Shown: piece by piece, positions 1-7,041 of the stretch | Layout: each line of letters opens with the position of its first letter | Position numbering within the stretch: position 1 is the first letter of the stretch | Assembly (NCBI GenBank): GCA_900554905.1 | Contig: USJB01000065.1 | Coordinates: forward strand, 1 to 7,041 | Source of the DNA: an uncultured Collinsella sp. | GTDB lineage: Bacteria; Actinomycetota; Coriobacteriia; Coriobacteriales; Coriobacteriaceae | Direction of reading: 5' to 3' | Length of the DNA stretch: 7,041 nt | Notes under the pieces: model-generated | Seen by the model: the letters and a program-made list of their open reading frames with translations, nothing else | Databases searched by the model: none | What the model was told of the DNA's origin: nothing | Position numbers and translations under genes: made by a program

Positions 1-1642
<1,642 letters not shown>

Positions 1643-1645
1643 TGT

Positions 1646-1665
1646 GTAACCACGCTCCTAGTTAC
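1646..1665 (-). promoter_or_regulatory. pflB ribosome-binding site presented in a small hairpin loop
   Basis: On the minus strand the Shine-Dalgarno sequence TAGGAG (1660-1655) lies inside a 10-nt loop. The loop is bounded by a 5-bp stem, GTAAC (1665-1661) with GTTAC (1650-1646). The spacing from the motif to the ATG is 12 nt, longer than usual, and the hairpin could shorten the effective distance or regulate access. The stem is visible in the sequence; a regulatory role is inference, and a 5-bp stem can occur by chance. Confidence 0.35.
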
Positions 1666-1871
1666 GTGTAATGCGGCGCTCTCTCACACCGCTGCTTATT
1701 GAATTCTTGAATTTTCGGCTTGCACTACCGGCTTCATTCGCCTTCCGTCGCGCGTTAGCACAAGGAAAACGTTTGTCCACCTTGGAACTGCAACCCAAAA
1801 CCCAAGATTTCACCCGTTTGAGAAGGATAGCATAGCCACCCCCTTCATCAGGGCTGTTATATGTTTCTTTT

Positions 1872-1899
1872 TTTATACCATTAGGGCGTTTTTAACAAA
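1872..1899 (-). promoter_or_regulatory. Probable pflB promoter (extended -10)
   Basis: Read on the minus strand, an extended -10 element TGGTATAAA (TGn followed by TATAAA) occupies 1880-1872. A weak -35, TTTGTT (1899-1894), lies 16 bp upstream; in the alternative register TTGTTA the spacing is 15 bp. This is the best sigma70-type match in the gap and would start transcription near 1865, giving a pflB leader of roughly 220 nt. A weaker TATGCT/TATCCT pair lies closer to the gene (minus-strand reading of about 1825-1837). I see no convincing FNR/CRP-type or Rex-type palindrome beside it. Promoter assignment is by eye only. Confidence 0.45.
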
Positions 1900-1963
1900 T
1901 CCGCAGGAAATGCGAGCGCGAACAACTACCGTTCACCGATTTGTTTGGTATTTTTCCTTGCCT

Positions 1964-1993
1964 TTGTACGACGTTCGCTCTAGCTGTTATGCC
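1964..1993 (+). promoter_or_regulatory. Possible promoter of the marR-ABC operon
   Basis: TTGTAC (1964-1969) is followed after 17 bp by TTATGC (1987-1992). Alternatively, an extended -10 of the form TGn-TATGCC lies at 1985-1993 with an 18-bp spacer. Initiation would fall near 1999-2000, exactly where the left arm of the first long stem of the leader begins, leaving a leader of about 190 nt before the GTG of marR. A second possibility is a -10-like TATCAT at 2148-2153, just before the inverted repeat, but it has no -35 at acceptable spacing. The assignment is a visual match only. Confidence 0.35.
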
Positions 1994-1999
1994 AGCTTT

Positions 2000-2119
2000 A
2001 GCAGAGTAAAGTGCCTCTGAGTAGGCTTTGGGACATGCCTTACGATCTACCCCTTACTTTGCTGATACCGACGGTGTACGGAGGTCGCCTAAAGGTAGTT
2101 TTCTAGGCATGACCCCAAA
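2000..2119 (+). promoter_or_regulatory. Structured leader region with competing inverted repeats (candidate cis-regulatory RNA)
   Basis: Several complementary segments are visible. Stem A pairs AGCAGAGTAA (2000-2009) with TTACTTTGCT (2054-2063), 10 pairs including one G-U. Hairpin B pairs CAGAG (2002-2006) with CTCTG (2015-2019). Hairpin D pairs GTAGGC (2021-2026) with GCCTTAC (2037-2043) with one bulge and a TTTGGGACAT loop. Stem C pairs TTTGGGACATGCCT (2027-2040) with AGGCATGACCCCAAA (2105-2119), 13 pairs around a small internal loop, and is continued inward by CTACC (2047-2051) with GGTAG (2094-2098). A and B exclude each other, C and D exclude each other, and A and C could coexist only as a pseudoknot. 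No U-run follows stem C, so it is not a standard attenuator. I do not recognise it as a known riboswitch class. An RNA function is inference. Confidence 0.4.
2035..2106 (+). CDS. Possible 23-residue leader peptide (upstream ORF)
   Basis: ATG at 2035 opens a 23-codon frame, MPYDLPLTLLIP followed by TVYGGRLKVVF, ending at TAG 2104-2106. The same frame could start further upstream at GTG 2011. Its start codon lies in the left arm of stem C and its stop codon at the edge of the right arm, so translation would disrupt that stem. The initiation signal is poor: the only G-rich stretch (TTTGGG) is 2 nt from the ATG. It has no recognisable family and may well be a chance ORF. Confidence 0.15.
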   Translation: MPYDLPLTLLIPTVYGGRLKVVF

Positions 2120-2151
2120 ATTACCGTATAGGGTGCGCGTGCAAGGGTATC

Positions 2152-2200
2152 ATCTTTCACCGAAAATAGTTTCTAGTGTTAGGGGTTTTCGGTGGAAGAT
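2152..2200 (+). promoter_or_regulatory. Inverted repeat over the marR translation start (candidate MarR operator or mRNA hairpin)
   Basis: The left arm ATCTTTCACCGAAAA (2152-2166) and right arm TTTTCGGTGGAAGAT (2186-2200) are complementary at 14 of 15 positions across a 19-nt spacer. GGTATC flanks the left arm and its complement GATACC overlaps the outer end of the right arm. The right arm contains the GTG start codon (2192-2194), and the Shine-Dalgarno AGGGG (2181-2185) lies in the loop. MarR proteins commonly autoregulate by binding inverted repeats near their own promoter, so a bound dimer or dimer pair is a natural reading. In RNA the one mismatch becomes a G-U pair, so a hairpin masking the start codon is equally possible. 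Confidence 0.55.
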
Positions 2201-2641
2201 ACCGATTTCCATGAGCTTGGACGTCAGCTCCTTACTGAGTTTGGCGGCATTCACCAGCGCGTTTCGCGCTTTGTGGACAAAGCTCTCAGCGGCGAGATGG
2301 CTGTCATGCGCGCCCTTATGCTCGCTGGCGGTTCGCTCACGCCGAGCGAACTCGCCGATCGCGCCTGGGTCTCGAACGCCCGCATCGCCAATATCCTACG
2401 CGCTCTCGAAGCCAAGGGCTGGGTCGAGCGCGAGCACTCAAAGACCGACCGTCGTCGCGTACACGTCATAGTGACCGACAAGGGATTCCAGGATCTCGAA
2501 ATCAAACGCCGGGAATTCGAGGAGCGCACCGCGGCTTTCCTCGAGCAGCTCGGCGAAACAGATACCCAAGAGATGGTGCGTCTTCTAAGGCGTGCCAACG
2601 AAATTATCGACCGCAATCAAGAAAGGAGAGATGCCGAGTGA
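2192..2641 (+). CDS. MarR-family winged helix-turn-helix transcriptional regulator
   Basis: A 149-residue cytoplasmic DNA-binding protein, the usual MarR length (about 140-160). Residues 48-95 form the winged helix-turn-helix: LTPSELADRAWVSNARIANI includes the support and recognition helices (about 51-72), followed by LEAKGWVERE and the wing with the DRR motif typical of the family (residues 86-88). The N-terminal and C-terminal helices (about 5-35 and 98-146) would form the dimer interface; the C-terminus is highly charged. The GTG start is fixed by an in-frame TAG at 2180-2182 and by the Shine-Dalgarno AGGGG, 6 nt before it. It is the first gene of the operon, and its stop overlaps the next start by 4 nt (GTGA), implying translational coupling. 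It most likely represses the two exporter genes until a ligand binds. The ligand is unknown. Confidence 0.93.
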   Translation: MEDTDFHELGRQLLTEFGGIHQRVSRFVDKALSGEMAVMRALMLAGGSLTPSELADRAWVSNARIANILRALEAKGWVEREHSKTDRRRVHVIVTDKGFQDLEIKRREFEERTAAFLEQLGETDTQEMVRLLRRANEIIDRNQERRDAE

Positions 2642-5004
2642 GGATTCTCAAGCTCTTTAAAAAGCATATCCTGGCACTGTTCGCAGCTATCGTACTTATC
2701 GTAATCAGCTGCAACGCCGACCTGGCGCTGCCTACCTATATGAGCGACATCGTCGACGTGGGCGTGCAGCAAGGCGGCATCGCCTCGCCCGTGCCCGACA
2801 CCATTCGCGCCGAATCGCTCGACGACCTCGAACTCTTTATGAGCGCCAAGGACGCCAAGGCTGTGGAGGCCGTGTTTAGCAAGGCTGACAAAAACGGCAT
2901 TCGAACGTACATGGGCACCGAGGAAGAGCGTGCCGATGGAGGCAAGATTGCCGACATTATGAGCCTGCCCGAGACCGTCGTTCTTTCGCTCGACCAGGGC
3001 ATCGACGCCGACTCCATGGGCGACATGACCGGCACGTCCAGCGAGAAAGACAGCGACGCCGCTCAGGCCATGCCCACGCCCGAGCAAATGGCAGCTATGA
3101 CGCCCGAGCAGCTCGCCGAGATGCAGCAGAAGGCCGCGGCGGCGCAGAACATGCAAAAGCAGATTGATGCCGACGGCGGTAAGATCACCATGAAGAGCCT
3201 GCGCCTAGGCGTTGAAGGCAACCTAATCGACCAGGACAAGCTCGTCGAGGGCGCCAACGATATGGCGGACAAAATGGGCTCCATGTCGGGCTCCATCGTG
3301 ACCCAACGCGCCGTGAGCTATGTACAGGACGAGTACAAGGCACAGGGCATCGACCCCGCCGACGTGCAGAACGCCTACCTGGGCCGCATGGCGACCACGA
3401 TGTTTGGGCTGTGTCTGGTGTCGCTGGTCGCCACCATCCTGACCGGTGCCGTTGCTTCACGCACTGCCTGCTCCATCGCCCGCGACCTGCGCCGCGAGAC
3501 CTTCAACAAGGTTATGCACTTCTCGCCGGCCGAGGTGGGCAAGTTTAGCCAAGCCTCGCTCATCACCCGCTGCACCAACGACATTCAGCAGATTCAGATG
3601 GCTGCAACCCTGTTTATCCGCATGTGTCTGATGGCCCCCGTCATGGGCATCGTCGCCGTCATGCGCGTCCTGGCCAACCATACCGGCCTGGAGTGGACCA
3701 TCGCCGTGGCCATCATCGCGGTTTCGGCCGTTGTCGGCGTGCTCATGGGCCTCACCATGCCCAAGTTCAAAAAGATGCAGAGCTTTGTGGACCGCGTGAA
3801 CCTTACCGCCCGCGAGCTACTCGACGGCCTTATGCCCATCCGCTCGTTCAACCGCGAGGAGCATGAGCTCGAGCGTTTTGACAAGGCTTCGCTCGACCTG
3901 ATGACCACGCAGCTCTACACCAACCGAGCCATGAGCTTTATGATGCCGCTCATGATGCTCGTCATGAACTGCATCACCGTGCTTATCGTCTGGTTTGGCG
4001 CGCAGGGCGTGTCCGACGGCGTGATGCAGGTCGGCAACATGATGGCGTTCATCTCCTACACCATGCAGATCGTTATGGCGTTTATGATCCTCACCATGGT
4101 TTCGGTCATCCTGCCCCGCGCCGAGGTCGCAGCCGAGCGCGTAGAAGAGGTCATCACTTGCCCCACGAGCATCAACGACCCTGCCTCGCCCAAACTGCCC
4201 GCGGCCAACGCGCCGCGCGGTGAGCTCACCTTCCGCGACGTGAGCTTCCAGTATCCCGATGCCCGCGCCGATGTCATCAGCGGCGTGAACTTCACCACGC
4301 ATGCCGGTCAGATGCTCGGCATCATTGGCTCCACGGGCTCGGGCAAATCTACGCTCGTGCAGCTGATCCCGCGCTTATACGACGTCACGGGCGGCAGCAT
4401 TTCGCTCGACGGCATCGACGTGCGCGACATGACCCTTTCCGAGCTGCGTCGCCGTATTGGTTATATCCCGCAGCAGGGTCGCCTGTTCTCGGGCACCGTC
4501 GAGAGCAACCTCAAGTTTGCCGGCGATATGGTGAGTGACGAGGATATGCGCCAGGCGGCACGCGTCGCCCAGGCGGAGGACTTTATCGCCGGGCGCGAGG
4601 GCGGCTACGACTCCCCCATCAGCCAGGGCGGTTCCAATGTTTCGGGCGGTCAGCGCCAACGTCTGGCCATCGCCCGCGCGTTGGCCAAAAAGCCCGAGGT
4701 CGTGGTGTTCGATGACTCGTTTAGCGCCCTCGACTACAAGACCGACGCGCGTCTGCGCGAAGAGCTGGCCAAAAACGTTACCAACGCCGCACTCGTGGTC
4801 GTGGCCCAGCGCATCGCGACCATCATGCACGCCGATCAAATCATCGTGCTCGACGACGGCCACGTGGTGGGCACCGGTACGCACGAGGAGCTGCTGCACA
4901 GCTGCCCGGCGTACCTGGAGATCGCACAGTCGCAGCTTTCCGCCGAAGAGCTGGGGCTTACCCAAGAAGAAATTGCAGCCGTCACGGAAGGAGGCGAGCG
5001 CTAA
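2638..5004 (+). CDS. ABC exporter half-transporter (TMD-NBD) with large extracytoplasmic insert; degenerate ATP-site subunit
   Basis: A 788-residue membrane ATPase, about 200 residues longer than a standard half-exporter. TM1 is at about 10-27; an insert (about 40-250) precedes TM2 (about 254-275); further membrane segments lie near 325-344, 354-374, 433-455 and 470-495. The nucleotide-binding domain (about 525-770) has Walker A GSTGSGKST (564-572), Q-loop Gln612, signature VSGGQ (668-672) and Walker B VVVFDD (688-693). The catalytic Glu is replaced by Asp693 and the switch His by Gln724 (VAQRIAT), so this subunit's own Walker site should be catalytically weak. These substitutions are known from heterodimeric exporters such as TM287/288. 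GTG start with AAGGAG (2623-2628) 9 nt upstream; overlaps marR by 4 nt and the next gene by 1 nt. It probably exports a drug, peptide or lipid; the substrate is not inferable. Confidence 0.95.
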   Translation: MRILKLFKKHILALFAAIVLIVISCNADLALPTYMSDIVDVGVQQGGIASPVPDTIRAESLDDLELFMSAKDAKAVEAVFSKADKNGIRTYMGTEEERADGGKIADIMSLPETVVLSLDQGIDADSMGDMTGTSSEKDSDAAQAMPTPEQMAAMTPEQLAEMQQKAAAAQNMQKQIDADGGKITMKSLRLGVEGNLIDQDKLVEGANDMADKMGSMSGSIVTQRAVSYVQDEYKAQGIDPADVQNAYLGRMATTMFGLCLVSLVATILTGAVASRTACSIARDLRRETFNKVMHFSPAEVGKFSQASLITRCTNDIQQIQMAATLFIRMCLMAPVMGIVAVMRVLANHTGLEWTIAVAIIAVSAVVGVLMGLTMPKFKKMQSFVDRVNLTARELLDGLMPIRSFNREEHELERFDKASLDLMTTQLYTNRAMSFMMPLMMLVMNCITVLIVWFGAQGVSDGVMQVGNMMAFISYTMQIVMAFMILTMVSVILPRAEVAAERVEEVITCPTSINDPASPKLPAANAPRGELTFRDVSFQYPDARADVISGVNFTTHAGQMLGIIGSTGSGKSTLVQLIPRLYDVTGGSISLDGIDVRDMTLSELRRRIGYIPQQGRLFSGTVESNLKFAGDMVSDEDMRQAARVAQAEDFIAGREGGYDSPISQGGSNVSGGQRQRLAIARALAKKPEVVVFDDSFSALDYKTDARLREELAKNVTNAALVVVAQRIATIMHADQIIVLDDGHVVGTGTHEELLHSCPAYLEIAQSQLSAEELGLTQEEIAAVTEGGER

Positions 5005-6860
5005 TGGCAGACGAGACCAAGACTCAGATTCCCAAGCCCACCCGCCAGCGTGGTCCCATGGGCCGCATGGGCGGCATGCGTCGCGGCGAAAAGGCCAAGG
5101 ACTTTAAGGGCACCATGAGGCAGCTGCTCGGCTATATCGGCCAGCACAAGATTGCCGTGTTTACCGCCGTCGCCTTTGCCGTGTGCTCGGTCATCTTTAA
5201 CATCGTGGGACCCAAGGTGCTCGGCCAGGTTACCACCAAACTGTTCGAAGGCCTGGTCGCCAAGGTCAACGGCACCGGCGACGTTGACTTTGACTGGATC
5301 GCCAAGACGCTCGGCTTTTTGCTCTGTCTGTATCTGGCGAGCTCTGTCTGCAGCCTGATCCAAGGCTGGCTCATGACCGGTGTCACGCAAAAGATCTGCT
5401 ACCGCATGCGCAAGGAAATCGCCGCCAAGATTGCTGTCGTGCCGATGAGTTACTTCAACGGCCACAGCAAGGGAGACGTACTCAGCCGCATCACCAACGA
5501 CGTCGATACGCTGGGTCAGTCGCTCAACCAGAGCGTGACGCAGCTCATCACGTCGGTGACGCAGATTATCGGCGTGCTCGTCATGATGCTTTCGATCAGC
5601 CTGCCGCTTACCGGCGTCACCGTGCTCACGCTGCCGGCCGCCGCGATTATCTTGACCGTAATGATTCACTTCTCGCAGCCGTACTTCCGCGAGCAACAGC
5701 AGGTTCTGGGCGCCGTCAACGGCATTATCGAGGAGGACTTTGCCGGCCAGAACGTCATTCAGGTGTTCGACCGCGCCGAGGCCTCGATCGAAGATTTCGA
5801 CCGTCAAAACGACCGCCTCTTTATTAGTGGCTGGCGCTCGCAGTTCCTGTCGGGCCTGATGATGCCGCTTATGAGCTTGGTGGGCAACATGGGCTACGTG
5901 GGCGTCGTCGTGGTGGGCGCGCAGCTCGCGCTGACCGGCAATGCCACGCCCGGCGACATCCAGAGCTTTATCCAGTACGTTCGCAACTTTACGCAGCCGG
6001 TGCAGCAGCTGGGCAACGTGAGCAACACGATGCAGTCGATGGCAGCTGCCACCGAGCGCGTCTTTGAGTTCCTGGCCGCGCCCGAGGAGGAGCAGAAGGC
6101 CGACGCGCAGATTCCCGAGAAGCGCCCCGGCCACGTGGAGTTTGACCATGTCAAGTTTGGCTACACGCCCGACAAGACCATCATCCACGACTTTAGCTGC
6201 GAGGCGCAGCCCGGCCAGACCATCGCCATCGTCGGTCCCACCGGCGCTGGCAAGACCACGCTCATTAAGCTGCTGCAGCGCTTTTACGATGTGGACGGCG
6301 GCTCGCTGCGCGTCGAGGGCATCGACGTGCGCGACTGGGACCGCGCGGCACTTCGCGGCGAGTTTGCCATGGTGCTGCAGGATACCTGGCTGTTTAACGG
6401 CACCATCCGCGAGAACATCCGCTACGGACGCCCCGATGCAAGCGATGCCGAGGTCGAAGCCGCTGCACGTGCCGCACGCTGCGACCACTTTATCCATACG
6501 CTCGCCGGCGGCTACGACTTTATGATCAACGAGGAGGGCACTAACCTGTCGCAGGGTCAGCGCCAGCTCGTGACCATCGCCCGTGCCATTTTGGCCGACC
6601 GCCCGGCGCTGATTCTGGACGAGGCGACCTCCAACGTCGATACCCGTACCGAGGAGCTTATTCAGCGTGCCATGGATGCGCTGATGCAGGGCCGTACCAG
6701 CTTTGTTATCGCGCACCGCCTATCCACGATCCGCAACGCCGACGTGATCTTGGTAATTCGCGACGGCGACATCGTCGAGAAGGGCACGCACGACGAGTTG
6801 CTCGCCCAGGGCGGCTTCTACGCCGACCTGTACAACTCGCAGTTCGACGAAGCGGCGTAA
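5004..6860 (+). CDS. ABC exporter half-transporter (TMD-NBD); consensus ATP-site partner
   Basis: A 618-residue half-transporter, the probable heterodimer partner of the upstream protein. A cytoplasmic, basic, Gly/Met/Arg-rich N-terminal tail (about 1-30) runs into GEKAKDFKGTMRQLL, a style seen in this exporter subfamily. Membrane segments lie near 50-68, 101-120, 181-199, 203-221, 286-305 and 312-332. The nucleotide-binding domain has Walker A GPTGAGKT (411-418), Q-loop Gln459, signature LSQGQ (515-519, Gln in place of the first Gly), Walker B LILDE with catalytic Glu540, D-loop SNVD (543-546) and switch His571. The intact Glu and His pair with the partner's normal signature to form the active site, while its LSQGQ faces the partner's degenerate Walker site. 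The ATG overlaps the previous stop (TAATG), with AAGGAGG (4988-4994) 9 nt upstream. It ends 31 bp before a strong terminator stem. Confidence 0.96.
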   Translation: MADETKTQIPKPTRQRGPMGRMGGMRRGEKAKDFKGTMRQLLGYIGQHKIAVFTAVAFAVCSVIFNIVGPKVLGQVTTKLFEGLVAKVNGTGDVDFDWIAKTLGFLLCLYLASSVCSLIQGWLMTGVTQKICYRMRKEIAAKIAVVPMSYFNGHSKGDVLSRITNDVDTLGQSLNQSVTQLITSVTQIIGVLVMMLSISLPLTGVTVLTLPAAAIILTVMIHFSQPYFREQQQVLGAVNGIIEEDFAGQNVIQVFDRAEASIEDFDRQNDRLFISGWRSQFLSGLMMPLMSLVGNMGYVGVVVVGAQLALTGNATPGDIQSFIQYVRNFTQPVQQLGNVSNTMQSMAAATERVFEFLAAPEEEQKADAQIPEKRPGHVEFDHVKFGYTPDKTIIHDFSCEAQPGQTIAIVGPTGAGKTTLIKLLQRFYDVDGGSLRVEGIDVRDWDRAALRGEFAMVLQDTWLFNGTIRENIRYGRPDASDAEVEAAARAARCDHFIHTLAGGYDFMINEEGTNLSQGQRQLVTIARAILADRPALILDEATSNVDTRTEELIQRAMDALMQGRTSFVIAHRLSTIRNADVILVIRDGDIVEKGTHDELLAQGGFYADLYNSQFDEAA

Positions 6861-6891
6861 ATTCTGCCGCAGGGAACGAATAACGCCCGAG

Positions 6892-6926
6892 AACGGGGGC
6901 GCAGGACAACCTGCGCCCCCGTTTTT
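6892..6926 (+). terminator. Strong Rho-independent terminator of the marR-ABC-ABC operon
   Basis: A perfect 14-bp stem, AACGGGGGCGCAGG (6892-6905) with CCTGCGCCCCCGTT (6910-6923), has a 4-nt ACAA loop and runs into TTTTT (6922-6926). It starts 31 bp after the second ABC stop codon. There is no comparable A-run on the left side, so it should act mainly on rightward transcription. Confidence 0.95.
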
Positions 6927-7041
6927 GTTCTACGGCCCTTGAGCCGCCTCCCCTGGGACCTGATTGACAGCCCCTTCGAGGCCCTGTGGGCAAAAAATGG
7001 CAAATATGAGTACTGTTACCTTTTTGGTAACAGCCAAAACC
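6927..7041. other. Non-coding right end of the window
   Basis: This is 115 bases after the operon terminator with no supportable coding sequence. It contains an A-rich stretch (7001-7006) followed by AATATG-like AT-rich DNA and then the palindrome. Frames that cross it on the minus strand are Arg/Ser-rich and cross the terminator, which argues against them being genes. Confidence 0.6.
7013..7033. repeat. Perfect palindrome CTGTTACC-T5-GGTAACAG
   Basis: Arms 7013-7020 and 7026-7033 are perfectly complementary (8 bp) around TTTTT. No U-run follows on the plus strand, and on the minus strand the AT-rich stretch comes only later, so it does not look like a normal terminator. It could be an operator for a gene beyond the right edge or part of an interspersed repeat; neither can be decided from this window. 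Confidence 0.5.

Larger units (their letters stand above)
1643..2191. other. Divergent intergenic region between pflB and the marR-ABC operon
   Basis: About 550 bases without a supportable protein gene, AT-richer than the flanking genes and with oligo-T tracts around 1866-1874. The left part (to about 1900) is the pflB promoter and leader. The part from about 1930 to 2191 is the upstream region of the rightward operon and contains repeated half-sites and long inverted repeats, listed separately. Open frames crossing it, such as one starting with TTG at 2028, run on in the wrong frame through marR and have no family resemblance. Confidence 0.8.

Noticed and set aside
1699..1714. Tandem TTGAATTC/TTGAATTT repeat
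   Set aside because: Only two 8-nt copies with one mismatch in AT-rich DNA; no associated structure or gene signal.
1780..1806. CTTGG/CCAAG inverted repeat in the pflB leader
   Set aside because: A 5-bp stem with a 16-nt loop, weak and readily explained by chance.
1643..1870. ZTP (pfl-motif) riboswitch upstream of pflB
   Set aside because: The motif takes its name from an association with pfl genes, so I looked for its conserved elements on the minus strand; none are present.
2028..2471. 147-codon plus-strand frame starting at TTG in the leader
   Set aside because: It overlaps marR out of frame, has no ribosome-binding site, and becomes the Ser/Ala/Arg-rich shadow of marR.
5001..6716. 571-codon minus-strand open frame opposite the second ABC gene
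   Set aside because: Same antisense codon-bias artefact; His/Ala/Asp/Leu-rich, no motifs, and the plus strand has every ABC motif in place.
6706..7003. Minus-strand frames across the right intergenic region
   Set aside because: Arg/Ser/Gly-rich translations that run through the terminator hairpin and into the 3' end of the ABC gene.

Overview
The window looks like a chromosomal stretch from a GC-rich, anaerobic actinobacterium, most likely class Coriobacteriia (Collinsella or a relative). This is inference: it rests on the strongly G/C-biased third codon positions, an oxygen-sensitive pyruvate formate-lyase, and the style of the MarR/ABC/ABC operon. No rRNA, tRNA, transposase, phage or CRISPR feature is visible.

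Layout. (1) 1-1642, minus strand: the N-terminal ~547 residues of pyruvate formate-lyase (pflB). It is read leftwards and cut by the window edge before the glycyl-radical C-terminus. (2) 1643-2191: an AT-richer divergent intergenic region of about 550 bp. It holds a probable extended -10 promoter and long leader for pflB, a probable promoter for the rightward operon, a run of long inverted repeats that could fold as a structured leader RNA (2000-2119), a possible 23-codon upstream ORF, and a 15-bp inverted repeat that covers the start codon of the next gene. (3) 2192-6860, plus strand: a compact three-gene operon. It encodes a MarR-family regulator, then two ABC exporter half-transporters, with 4-nt and 1-nt gene overlaps and good Shine-Dalgarno sequences. 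(4) 6892-6926: a very strong intrinsic terminator closes the operon. (5) 6927-7041: non-coding, ending in a perfect 8-bp palindrome with a T5 centre.

How the genes work together. PflB is a central fermentation enzyme (pyruvate + CoA to acetyl-CoA + formate) and has no obvious functional link to its divergent neighbour. The two ABC proteins have complementary defects. The first lacks the catalytic Glu and switch His, while the second keeps both but has an altered signature motif. This is the hallmark of a heterodimeric exporter with one degenerate and one consensus ATP site. The MarR protein is the natural candidate to repress the operon and to respond to a transported or toxic ligand. The inverted repeat at its start codon is the best operator candidate. 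The substrate cannot be read from the sequence.

The genes belong to known families. The least explained part is the marR leader (about 1930-2200), where several long complementary segments are mutually exclusive and overlap translation signals.
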